Shown piece by piece: positions 55,483-63,612 of a stretch of DNA of 64,000 nucleotides. Location of the stretch: NCBI RefSeq assembly GCF_010093025.1, contig NZ_CP048114.1:744001-808000 (forward strand), given 5' to 3'. The stretch's first letter is position 1, and each line of letters opens with the position of its first letter. A model generated the notes under the pieces. That model saw only the letters and a program-made list of their open reading frames with translations. It was not told the DNA's origin and made no database searches. The translations under genes were made by a program, and so were the position numbers. The stretch is from Edaphobacter sp. 12200R-103 (GTDB lineage Bacteria; Acidobacteriota; Terriglobia; Terriglobales; Acidobacteriaceae).

Positions 55483-56637
55483 CTACAGAAACACGATGCA
55501 TTGCGGCCGCGACAATGGAAAGCTCTTGCCGCCGTTCGCAAGCTTTCCTGTCTTCGGATCACGGGAAAATACCGCCAGATTGTCCGTGACCTGGTCGGCG
55601 ACCAGCAGCCAGCGCTCGGTAGGATCGAGCGCAATATGTCGCGGAGTCTTTCCTCCACACGACGTCCTCTCCATCAACGTCAGTTTGCCATCCGCAGGCG
55701 ACACCGAGAAGGACACCATAAAATCGTCCAGCCTGTTGGCCAGATAAACAAACCGCCCGGCCTTATCGATGATGATCTCCGACGGAGCTGAGGGCCCGGT
55801 ATGGCCCTCCGGCACGGTCGAGATCAATTGCGCTGTTGCGAACACGCCCTTCTTTGCATCCCAGTCCAGCACGTTCACCGATGACCCTACCTCATTGGCG
55901 CAATACGCCCATCGCCCGTTTGGATGGAAGACAAGTGCCCGCGGCCCCGAACCCGGCAGCGCCTTCCACGCGGGAGGAACCTGTGGGGTCAGCTTCGCCG
56001 TCGTCGCATCCAGGTGATACACGTGAATCTCATCCAGTCCAAGATCGTTGACGAAGAGAAACCTGTTGTCCGGCGAGACGGTAACGCGGTGTCCTCTCGG
56101 CCCTGCCTGTTGGGGTTTAGGCCCATGTCCGCTGTACTGGAAGAACGAGACTGCATCGCTCAACCGGCCTGTCTTATCCACTGTGAACGACGCCGCACTT
56201 CCACCGCCGTAGTTCGCAGCAAAGGCGCAGTGCCCGGTGTGGTCAACGCTGACGTGACATGTCCCCGGTCCGCCTGCCGAAACCTCATTGATCTTCGTCA
56301 GCTTCACGGTTCCGCGGTCCACCCTGAAGCTCGAGACGCCGCCACTCTTCTTGCCTTCGTACTCGTCCAGTTCGTTCGCTGCAAACAGAAACTGCTTATC
56401 CGGAGATAGCGCAAGGAAGGTAGGATTGTCCGCCTCCGCCGCCAGCCCGCGCTGGATCAACTCTCCTGTAGCGGAATCAAAGTTGTAGGCATAGATCCCC
56501 TTGCTGCCCTTGCCGGTCTGCGTTCCGACAAACAGAGTATGACTTGTGGCCCGTTGCGCAAACGAAGCCAGCGGATGCGCTGTAACAGCAAGAGCGGCAG
56601 ATCCCTGCAGGAGTCTGCGCCTTGAGATCCTTACCAT
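55483..56637 (-). CDS. Tat-exported beta-propeller lactonase, paralog 2
   Basis: The 384-residue product starts MVRISRRRLLQGSAALAV (twin-arginine) and is a Pgl/YbhE-like seven-bladed propeller closely similar to paralog 1 (DNPTFLALSPDKQFLFAANE, GHCAFAANYGGG, PRHIALDPTERWLLVADQ). It would open sugar lactones outside the cytoplasm. It is second in a two-gene minus-strand operon, 31 bases after paralog 3. Confidence 0.88.
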   Translation of the reverse strand: MVRISRRRLLQGSAALAVTAHPLASFAQRATSHTLFVGTQTGKGSKGIYAYNFDSATGELIQRGLAAEADNPTFLALSPDKQFLFAANELDEYEGKKSGGVSSFRVDRGTVKLTKINEVSAGGPGTCHVSVDHTGHCAFAANYGGGSAASFTVDKTGRLSDAVSFFQYSGHGPKPQQAGPRGHRVTVSPDNRFLFVNDLGLDEIHVYHLDATTAKLTPQVPPAWKALPGSGPRALVFHPNGRWAYCANEVGSSVNVLDWDAKKGVFATAQLISTVPEGHTGPSAPSEIIIDKAGRFVYLANRLDDFMVSFSVSPADGKLTLMERTSCGGKTPRHIALDPTERWLLVADQVTDNLAVFSRDPKTGKLANGGKSFPLSRPQCIVFL

Positions 56638-56668
56638 CGTTCGATCTCCTCGATTTGAAGTGGTAAGG

Positions 56669-57802
56669 CTAACTGTAGAGCACGACCAGGCTGGCTGGCG
56701 AATTCACGCGTGTCAGCACTCTGCCGGCGCTCATCGTTCCGGTGCCAGCATCAATCTGCACCTGCTGCACCGTGCCGTTCTTGCGATTCATCGCTACGAT
56801 GCTCCGGCCATCGGGAGCGACGTGAAGAGCGCTCAGCTCGCCCATCTCTTCGACCTGTACTCCCAGTGAACGACGAACGTTGCCGCTCTCGCCCAGATTC
56901 CAGGTTCGTATACCACCGCCGCGCTCGCAGGCATATAGAAAACGTCCTGAAGGATGAAGCGCCAATGCGGCCGGACCGGCGACTCCCGCGGAGGCAAGGC
57001 GCTGCGCCTCCCCGGAAAACCTTCCCGTCGAAGAATCGTAGCTGTGGCAGACGATCGCCTCGTTGTGCATGACATAGGATGCTTTGCCTGCCGGATGCAT
57101 CGCAACCTGGGTGGGACCACAGCCTGCTTCCAGTTCTACGCGCTCCTGCGCTGCCAGGCCGCCCTGGTCCAACGAAAGCACGCTCAGCCGGTCGGTTCCT
57201 CCGTCCACCGTGACGATCCGTCCTGCCTTGTCAAAGGCAACCATCCGGGGTTCAGCCCTTCGGCCCTGGGCGGCACGGTCCGATCCCACCTCTTTCAGAA
57301 TCGCGCTCACCCGTCCTAGACTTCCGTCTTCTTCAAGGGGAAGTACGTTGTACGCTCCGCCTCCACGCACTGCGACCACCAGTTGGCGGCCATCGGGAGT
57401 AACTGCGGCATGCCGGGGGCGAATCGCCGAAAGCGCCAGCTCCCTGCGATTCAGGAGCCGCAGCCTGCCATCGGCCTCGATCGCATAGGACTCAGCGGTC
57501 CCCACCGGAAGCCCTTTGTGCGAGTCAATCTCGTTGACCGCATATAAAATCTTTCGGTCGGCGGACAACGTCAGGGACACAGGGCGCGCGCTCTCAACCG
57601 TCTGCAGCCTGCGCCACCCTCGCGCTCCTGCAGCATAGGCATGAATACCTTCATCAGCGCTATCTTTCGCTGCAACATAGGCGAACTTTGCTTGGCTCCC
57701 AGCGCTCGTCTCTGCCAGCAGGGAAGTGCCCATGCCTGTTGAAGCGATCGACGAGAAACCCATCCACTGTACGAACTCTCTCCGGCTCCAGCGCGTGCTC
57801 AT
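56669..57802 (-). CDS. Tat-exported beta-propeller lactonase, diverged paralog 3
   Basis: The 377-residue protein has a twin-arginine signal (WSRREFVQWMGFSSIAST) and a lactonase-type propeller (RPVSLTLSADRKILYAVNE, RHAAVTPDGRQLVVAVRGGG, GPAALALHPSGRFLYACERGG), but it keeps less of the family motif set than paralogs 1 and 2 and has more Gly/Arg. It may act on a different lactone or only bind sugar. It leads the operon with paralog 2 and is divergent from the dehydrogenase gene. Confidence 0.82.
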   Translation of the reverse strand: MSTRWSRREFVQWMGFSSIASTGMGTSLLAETSAGSQAKFAYVAAKDSADEGIHAYAAGARGWRRLQTVESARPVSLTLSADRKILYAVNEIDSHKGLPVGTAESYAIEADGRLRLLNRRELALSAIRPRHAAVTPDGRQLVVAVRGGGAYNVLPLEEDGSLGRVSAILKEVGSDRAAQGRRAEPRMVAFDKAGRIVTVDGGTDRLSVLSLDQGGLAAQERVELEAGCGPTQVAMHPAGKASYVMHNEAIVCHSYDSSTGRFSGEAQRLASAGVAGPAALALHPSGRFLYACERGGGIRTWNLGESGNVRRSLGVQVEEMGELSALHVAPDGRSIVAMNRKNGTVQQVQIDAGTGTMSAGRVLTRVNSPASLVVLYS

Positions 57803-57923
57803 CCTGCGTTCTCCTCTTACCCGAATCTCTTAAAATCCTAGCTCTTCCAGGCCTTTGGTGGCATCTCAAAAACCGGCGTAAAACTTTTTTGATCATCCTA
57901 CAATGCCTCTATCCAATTGCATC

Positions 57924-57939
57924 TAAGTCAAATGGTCTA
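57924..57939. promoter_or_regulatory. Shared operator palindrome, copy 5 (weaker)
   Basis: TAAGTCAAATGGTCTA matches 12 of 16 positions of TAGGTCATTTGGCCTA. It lies in the 265-base divergent region between the lactonase pair and the dehydrogenase gene. Confidence 0.45.
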
Positions 57940-58067
57940 TACGGCCTGGAATCCTCCGGGTCTAACCCATTATTAGAATGGAAGTTGTAGCGGAACGATC
58001 GGCTGTCGTACATCTTCAGTCCATCCGGCTACTCAATGGATCCCTGCAGCAGAAAGGCAAAGACTCC

Positions 58068-59102
58068 GTGAAGGCACTTGTAAAAAGCCGCAGCGAGCGC
58101 GGCCTGTGGCTTGAGGATGTTCCTGAACCTCACCTTGGCATCAATGACGTCAAAATCCGCGTCGTCTATACCGGCATCTGCGGGACTGATCTCCATATCT
58201 ACGACTGGGATGCCTGGGCGCGTTCCACTATCCGCCCCGGTCTCGTGATCGGCCACGAGTTCGTCGGCGAGGTGGTCGAATTTGGCTCCAATGTCACCGA
58301 CGTTGCCGTCGGCCAGCTCGTCAGCGGCGAGGGACACGTCGTCTGTGGGCGCTGCCGCAACTGCCTCGCTGGTCGCCGCCATCTCTGCGCCCACACCCAG
58401 GGGGTGGGCGTCAATCGCGACGGCGCCTTTGCAGAGTACATCGTCTTGCCTATGTCCAACATCTGGCAGCACGCGCCCGGCATCAATCACGAGATCGCCG
58501 CCATCTTCGACCCTCTCGGCAATGCCGTCCATACCGCGTTGGCATTCCCCGTTCTCGGAGAAGATGTCCTCGTCACAGGAGCCGGCCCCATCGGCATCAT
58601 GGCAGCCGCCGTTGCCCGTCACGCCGGGGCTCGTTATGTTGTCATCTCCGATCCCAATCAGTACCGACGCAATCTCGCCGCGAAAGTAGGGGTAACCCTA
58701 GCCGTCGATCCTCGAGCCACACCTCTTACGGAGATTCAGAAGCAACTCCACATGCAGGAGGGCTTCGACGTCGGTCTTGAAATGTCCGGAAATCCAGCGG
58801 CCTTCCGCGAGATGTTGCGTAACATGAGTCACGGCGGCAAGATCGCCATGCTGGGTATCCCGTCTGAGGAGATCGCGATTGACTGGAACCAGGTCGTCTT
58901 CAATCAACTCACCATCCGGGGAATTTACGGACGCGAGATGTACGAGACCTGGTACAAGATGACCGTCATGCTGCAGAGCGGGCTCGACATCTCCGGCGTC
59001 ATCACCCACCGGCTGAACTGGCGCGACTACGAGCAGGGTTTCGACGCTATGCGCTCCGGAAATTCCGGCAAAGTCATCCTCGACTGGCGCGATGTGGCAT
59101 AA
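58068..59102 (+). CDS. tdh: Zinc-dependent threonine 3-dehydrogenase-like alcohol dehydrogenase
   Basis: From the GTG at 58068 the protein is 344 residues, the normal length of L-threonine 3-dehydrogenase. It has the catalytic zinc ligands C38, H63 and E64 ([20 protein letters not shown]), four structural-zinc cysteines (CGRCRNC...HLC) and the NAD-binding GAGPIG. Family closeness to Tdh is high ([15 protein letters not shown]), but the place beside sugar-acid genes means a sugar-alcohol or aldonate substrate is possible. It has no signal peptide, so it is one of the few cytoplasmic enzymes of this block. Confidence 0.85.
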   Translation: MKALVKSRSERGLWLEDVPEPHLGINDVKIRVVYTGICGTDLHIYDWDAWARSTIRPGLVIGHEFVGEVVEFGSNVTDVAVGQLVSGEGHVVCGRCRNCLAGRRHLCAHTQGVGVNRDGAFAEYIVLPMSNIWQHAPGINHEIAAIFDPLGNAVHTALAFPVLGEDVLVTGAGPIGIMAAAVARHAGARYVVISDPNQYRRNLAAKVGVTLAVDPRATPLTEIQKQLHMQEGFDVGLEMSGNPAAFREMLRNMSHGGKIAMLGIPSEEIAIDWNQVVFNQLTIRGIYGREMYETWYKMTVMLQSGLDISGVITHRLNWRDYEQGFDAMRSGNSGKVILDWRDVA

Positions 59103-59170
59103 GCCCCACAGACTGCGTTAGCAGTTCATTGCACGCTCACGACGTAAACTCCAAAAATACAGAGGTGTCA

Positions 59171-59216
59171 TCCTGAGCGAAGGGGCTCGCCGTAAGGCGA
59201 GCCCCTTCGCTCAGGA
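59171..59216. repeat. REP-like perfect hairpin between convergent genes
   Basis: A 21-bp perfect stem (59171-59191 with 59196-59216) around GTAA, starting inside GTCATCCTGAGCGAAGG, is of the same family as the element at 9418. Its place after two convergent genes lets it act as a terminator as well. Confidence 0.75.
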
Positions 59217-59233
59217 TCTGCGATTTACCTCGC

Positions 59234-60118
59234 CTATACCTTCAGAGCCTTCAGATAATCGGCGTCGATCTTGATCGATTCCTTCCACGGCACATCGAAC
59301 GCTTCCTGTTCTACGAAGATGTGTTTCAGGCTTTGGGTCTTAGCCGCCTGAGCGAAGATCGGCCGGTAATCGATATCGCCCTTACCTAGTTCGGTCACCT
59401 TGTCGCTCTCGGGTCCGCCGCCGCCCAGTTTGAAGTCCTTCACATGCAGCATCGAGAAGCGATGAGGATGCTCACGCATCAGGTCTACCGGCTTCACACC
59501 AGCCACTGTGGCCCAGCCACAATCCAGTTCCAGCGTTACCTTTGCTGGATCGGTCAGTTTCAGCAGCTCCATGTATGGGATGCCGCCGTCCAGGTGATCG
59601 AACTCGTGGATGTGATTGTGGTAACCGAAAGTGATTCCCGCAGCTTTGGTCTTCGCGCCAAACTCATTGAACTGGCCTGAAATCCAGCGCCAGTCTTCGA
59701 TGGTCATCGGCTTCGGCCTGCCGTTTGCTCCCGGAGTCGGATCCTTCGGCCCCGGGCTCGAGCAGATGATGTACTTTGTACCCAATTCCTTGTTGAAGGC
59801 AAGAATCTCGTCAAACTTCTTGCGGAGATCGCCAAAGGGATGATGTGAGCTGACGCAGTGCAGCTTCGCCTTCTGCATCGACTGCTTTACCTCTGCCGCG
59901 CTCTTTCCATAAAAGCCGGCGGCCTCCACTTCGGTATAACCTGCCTTGGCTACCTCGGCCAGTGTCGGATCATAGTCCTTCGCAAGCTGCTCCCGTACTG
60001 AATAAAGCTGAATCCCGAGCGGCAGATTCAGTGGTGTCGCAAAGGACACTCTGGTTTGAAAGGCTGCGTATGCTGCTGCCGCAGACGCGCGGCCGATAAA
60101 CTTTCGTCTGGAGATCAT
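59234..60118 (-). CDS. Tat-exported TIM-barrel sugar isomerase/epimerase-like protein
   Basis: The 294-residue product begins MISRRKFIGRASAAAAYAAF (twin-arginine) and is an AP-endonuclease-2-like TIM barrel (LPLGIQLYSVREQL, YHNHIHEFD, LELDCGWA, MLHVKDFK, FVEQEAFD) with Glu/His/Asp in the usual metal positions. Such proteins isomerise or epimerise sugars or keto-sugars. Exported forms are frequent in Acidobacteria and Bacteroidetes next to Gfo/Idh/MocA proteins; here one is 50 kb away. Start ATG 60116-60118 after AAAAAAGGAGCTATGG. Confidence 0.84.
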   Translation of the reverse strand: MISRRKFIGRASAAAAYAAFQTRVSFATPLNLPLGIQLYSVREQLAKDYDPTLAEVAKAGYTEVEAAGFYGKSAAEVKQSMQKAKLHCVSSHHPFGDLRKKFDEILAFNKELGTKYIICSSPGPKDPTPGANGRPKPMTIEDWRWISGQFNEFGAKTKAAGITFGYHNHIHEFDHLDGGIPYMELLKLTDPAKVTLELDCGWATVAGVKPVDLMREHPHRFSMLHVKDFKLGGGGPESDKVTELGKGDIDYRPIFAQAAKTQSLKHIFVEQEAFDVPWKESIKIDADYLKALKV

Positions 60119-60274
60119 CCATAGCTCCTTTTTTCGTGCAAAGAGATTATCCCTGAAAATTGTCTTTCCATCATGTCAGAGACCAATCTTCGTGGTAAAT
60201 CCAGAGAGAAAGGAATGCTTTCCGCAGCCAATGGCGCATGCAGCGGTTTACCCTCATCGAATCCCTACAAAAAA

Positions 60275-60345
60275 TGTCATCCTGAGTGGAGTCGATGGAT
60301 CTGCGGTCTCGCGTGACACTCAACGCCCTGCGGGATCTCCCGAAA
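60275..60345. repeat. Half copy of the GTCATCCTGAG repeat
   Basis: TGTCATCCTGAGTGGAGTCG followed by ATGGATCTGCGGTCTCGCG matches the left half of the element at 9418-9466 but lacks its inverted right half. It lies in the 237-base gap before the MscS gene. Confidence 0.55.
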
Positions 60346-60355
60346 CACTCCTTCT

Positions 60356-61294
60356 TCAGCTCGCCACGGTAGAAGCAGCCGGAGGCGCTGTCGGATCGGA
60401 TTTCTGCATGATGAGCATATTTGACGAGATTCCAAGAGGTATACCTTCCTTCTCGAAGGCGAGAATGATTCTGCGCCGCAGCTCCCTCAGCACACCATCG
60501 CGCTGATTCGCGCGGACGCGAATATTAATCGGGTAGATCACCTCGCGCCCACGAATCTCATTGACGCCGAGGACATCGGGGTCTGAGATCACGATGTCAC
60601 GAAAGGCGGAATCGTTCCTCACAGCTTCTGCGAGGTCCTTCAAAATCTTCATCACGCCATCTGGATTTGCACTGGCATCCACAGAGACCGAAAGCTGGGC
60701 GACAGAGAAGTCGCGCGATTGATTCGCGACCGTTGCGATCTGACTGTTCGGAATCACGTACAGCGTTCCATCGCCGTCGCGCAGGCGCGTGCTGCGCAGT
60801 GAGAGCTCTTCCACGGTGCCTTTCAGGCCCGCAATGGTGATGACCTCTCCGACGTTGTACTGGTCTTCCAGAAGAATAAAGATCCCATTCAGCATGTCCT
60901 TGAAGATGGACTGCGCACCGAGGCCGATGCCCACCCCAAGAATGCCTGCAGAGGCCAGCAGGGGCTCATAGGGAATGTTGAAGATCGTAAGCACCTGCAG
61001 AAAGGCGAGGAAGCCGATCACGCCCAGAGAGGTCGCGCGGAGAATAGAAGCCATGGTGCGCAGTTGGGCAGCCCTGTGGAAGTTTGCGACCTGCTGGTCC
61101 GCGCGCTTCTGGAGTCGGGTTACAAAAAACTTCAGGACCCTCAACAGAACAAAGACAATGATCAGGATGGCGATCAGCTTCGGAGCTTTATCCCGAACGA
61201 AAACAATGATGTAGTGATGCCAGTCATGAGTAAAGACATAAGAAAGACGTTCTTCTTGAGGGATACCTTGCATGGCTGAGGCTAGATGGAGCAT
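60356..61294 (-). CDS. MscS-family mechanosensitive ion channel
   Basis: The 312-residue protein has three N-terminal membrane helices and the conserved pore helix and beta domain (LLASAGILGVGIGLGAQSIF, then DMLNGIFILLEDQYNVGEVI, VEELSLRSTRLRDGDGTLYV, IPNS). It opens at high membrane tension to release solutes on osmotic downshift. I chose the ATG at 61292-61294; longer starts add an unlikely basic/Cys-rich tail that would overlap the divergent gene. Confidence 0.92.
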   Translation of the reverse strand: MLHLASAMQGIPQEERLSYVFTHDWHHYIIVFVRDKAPKLIAILIIVFVLLRVLKFFVTRLQKRADQQVANFHRAAQLRTMASILRATSLGVIGFLAFLQVLTIFNIPYEPLLASAGILGVGIGLGAQSIFKDMLNGIFILLEDQYNVGEVITIAGLKGTVEELSLRSTRLRDGDGTLYVIPNSQIATVANQSRDFSVAQLSVSVDASANPDGVMKILKDLAEAVRNDSAFRDIVISDPDVLGVNEIRGREVIYPINIRVRANQRDGVLRELRRRIILAFEKEGIPLGISSNMLIMQKSDPTAPPAASTVAS

Positions 61295-61393
61295 GATACT
61301 GGCATCTCGCTTTCGGGCGGAGGATCTTGTCCTTCCAGCATGCAGCAGTCCTTGGACCGGATGCAACGGAACGAAAGGCGGGAAGGAGGCCAT

Positions 61394-61801
61394 ATGAGGG
61401 GCATATGGTTGACCGCAAACGGAGTACTGCTTCTGGCGGCAGGCTCCATGATCATCGCTCAACGACAGGGAAGTGGCGGTATGGTGCCTGCCGTTCCTCT
61501 GCCCTCATCGCCGTCCAGAACGACAGGCTATCCTCCGATGGGAGGAATGCCAATGGGTCCGATGGACGCATCGGGAAATTCCGATATTCTGAACTCGCGC
61601 ATCGCCCAGCAGCAGGCGCGGACACGCAATAACGAGCGACAGAAACGAATCGAATCCGACACACAGAAACTTGTCGGCCTGGTCGATGAGCTAAAGCAGC
61701 AGGTGCAGGGAGACAAGCAGCTTTCTCCGGCGGACCTCAGCAAGCGTGCTGAAGAGATTGAAAAGCTGGCTCGTAGTGTCAAAGATCGGATGAAAGGTTA
61801 A
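61394..61801 (+). CDS. Small exported protein with C-terminal helical region, function unknown
   Basis: The 135-residue product from the ATG at 61394 (AAGGAGG, five bases before) has a signal or anchor sequence (about 1-22), a Pro/Gly/Met-rich linker (about 28-58) and a charged helical tail (about 65-135) with heptad-like Leu/Val (KLVGLVDELKQQVQ, EEIEKLARSVKD). It looks like a periplasmic, perhaps membrane-tethered helical protein. I do not recognise a family. It lies divergent from the channel gene and convergent with the protease gene. Confidence 0.7.
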   Translation: MRGIWLTANGVLLLAAGSMIIAQRQGSGGMVPAVPLPSSPSRTTGYPPMGGMPMGPMDASGNSDILNSRIAQQQARTRNNERQKRIESDTQKLVGLVDELKQQVQGDKQLSPADLSKRAEEIEKLARSVKDRMKG

Positions 61802-61817
61802 CTTGGTCGCTCATCCG

Positions 61818-63377
61818 TTATGGAACGGAGAACGCCTGGCCTACCGTGACCTGGGGAAACTGGAGCGAAGAATCTGCCGGAAGCGCCACGGTTCGAAGAT
61901 AGTTGATCGTCGTCGCCGCGTCCCAGTCTGGATGTGCCGCTCGAAGTAGCGCCGCTGCTCCGGCGACCAGAGGAGCGGAGGCGCTGGTTCCGATCGCCTG
62001 AACATACTCCGCATGCCCCACATCGAAGCAGCCAAAACTGTGTCCGGAAGTGGACGGCAGACCGGAGACGGTCCCTGGAATTCCGGAGCTGCAGGCGCCG
62101 CGAACCCAGCCGCTGACAACCATATCTCCTCCAGAAGGATAGCTGCCGCCGGGCGCCGCCACCGCATTCAGCGGAGCGCCATAGTTGCTGTAGTACGCCA
62201 GTGAGACCGGACCGGAGACGCAGGCCGATCCTGGCACCACATTCTCCCGGCAGTCCGGATTGGTCGAGGCCACTACAGCCAACACGTTCTGTGCCTGCGC
62301 TGGAAGCTCTATATATTGCGGATCGGAGAGATTTGTGGCGCTGTTCCCTGCCGCCGCTACCAGCACGATTCCGGCCCGAGCGGCCGCAGCTGTCACCTGA
62401 TCGAAGACGGCCTTGAGTCCCGCCCCGTCACCTGTGGACAGATCGACGATGGTTCCCAGGGACATCGAAATGATGTCCGCTTTGTTCGTAATCGCATCGT
62501 CGATCCCCTGAATCACCCAGCTCATCAGCCCTGTCGCCTCGCCTGCATTGCATCGCGCCATGTCATCTGCGCCCGTGGCAGCTGGCATTCTCTCCAGGAC
62601 CTTGATATTCAGAATCGTTGCTGACGGAGCCACCCCGACCATCTTCCCGGTGCCGGGACCGAGAGCCGCCCCCGCCAGCGAAGCTGTCCACGTTCCATGC
62701 CCATCCTGGTCCTGCGGTGTACCGTCGTCACATACACTCGGCATCTCCGCAGGATTGACCTCTGACAAATTCAGCGCGAGATTGGGCGCCAAATCCGGAT
62801 GGCTGGCATCGACTCCGCTATCCAGTATCGCGATTCGCACCCCTTTGCCTCGTGTCACATTCCAGGGACCGTGCGCTGGGCCTCCGGGAATATCGCCTCC
62901 GTACCCCCCAACCTGGCGTACCGCCCAGCCCTGCGGAGAGTTGTAGTAAGTGTCGAAGGCACCCGCGCCCACGGAGACTGAGAAAACCGGATCAGGTATC
63001 GCCCGGATTCGTAGACCGTGCCCCTTTACCAGGCGGTCATGCAGAACATACGCCACACCGGGTTGCGCCTTCAGGCTTGCAATGACAGCCGCATCACCGG
63101 TCTCTGAGTCGGGCCTCTCTGCCGCCCGGGGACTTATCGTGCGATTCGGTACCTCGACGGTACTGATTCCGAATCTGGAGTGCCGCTCGATGACATGTCC
63201 GCCGGCCGCCTGGATATGCGCATTCGCATCCTGAGGAATAACGCCGTTGCGGTACACCAGCAGGTAGCGACCAGGAACAATGTCCGCTGATCTCTCTGTC
63301 GCGCCGCTTTGCGCAGAGGCCGGAGATCCGAGACACAAAGCAGTCAGCAGAAGGCCCGAAAGAAGAAAAGACCGCAT
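61818..63377 (-). CDS. Secreted subtilisin-like serine protease (S8)
   Basis: This 519-residue protease has a Sec signal peptide (ending ASAQ), a propeptide (about 30-115) and a subtilisin domain with the triad D186 (ILDSGVD), H227 (DGHGTW) and S465 (GTSASAP), plus the oxyanion Asn in AAAGNSA. It ends soon after the catalytic domain, in VGQAFSVP, without extra sorting domains. Likely a free extracellular protease for nitrogen or carbon supply. Several Cys pairs in the domain may form disulfides. Confidence 0.94.
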   Translation of the reverse strand: MRSFLLSGLLLTALCLGSPASAQSGATERSADIVPGRYLLVYRNGVIPQDANAHIQAAGGHVIERHSRFGISTVEVPNRTISPRAAERPDSETGDAAVIASLKAQPGVAYVLHDRLVKGHGLRIRAIPDPVFSVSVGAGAFDTYYNSPQGWAVRQVGGYGGDIPGGPAHGPWNVTRGKGVRIAILDSGVDASHPDLAPNLALNLSEVNPAEMPSVCDDGTPQDQDGHGTWTASLAGAALGPGTGKMVGVAPSATILNIKVLERMPAATGADDMARCNAGEATGLMSWVIQGIDDAITNKADIISMSLGTIVDLSTGDGAGLKAVFDQVTAAAARAGIVLVAAAGNSATNLSDPQYIELPAQAQNVLAVVASTNPDCRENVVPGSACVSGPVSLAYYSNYGAPLNAVAAPGGSYPSGGDMVVSGWVRGACSSGIPGTVSGLPSTSGHSFGCFDVGHAEYVQAIGTSASAPLVAGAAALLRAAHPDWDAATTINYLRTVALPADSSLQFPQVTVGQAFSVP

Positions 63378-63445
63378 GGCAAAACCTCAAGCCCCGTTGG
63401 CTTATCTCCAGATCGGCGGAATATGCAACCGCCGTAGACGCGGTT

Positions 63446-63484
63446 TGAGCCTGTGCTATTACTTTGGTTTATCAAACAGGCTCA
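63446..63484. repeat. Inverted repeat upstream of the protease gene
   Basis: TGAGCCTG and CAGGCTCA are perfect 8-base arms with 23 bases between them, in the divergent region between the protease and the pyrophosphatase genes. It could be an operator or an mRNA leader stem. Confidence 0.3.
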
Positions 63485-63511
63485 CGCCGGGAAATTGCAT
63501 CTGACCCTACG

Positions 63512-63540
63512 TTGACCCTGTTCGGGGCCACATGCTCTAA
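63512..63540 (+). promoter_or_regulatory. Putative promoter of the pyrophosphatase gene
   Basis: TTGACC (63512-63517), 17 bases, CTCTAA (63535-63540): a fair -35 with a weaker -10, about 70 bases before the start codon. Confidence 0.4.
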
Positions 63541-63612
63541 TTGGCCGCTCTGCGGAGCAAACCCAGGAAAGTCCGCTGACTAAGAAGCTTGTTGATTCAA
63601 GGAGACCTTTGC

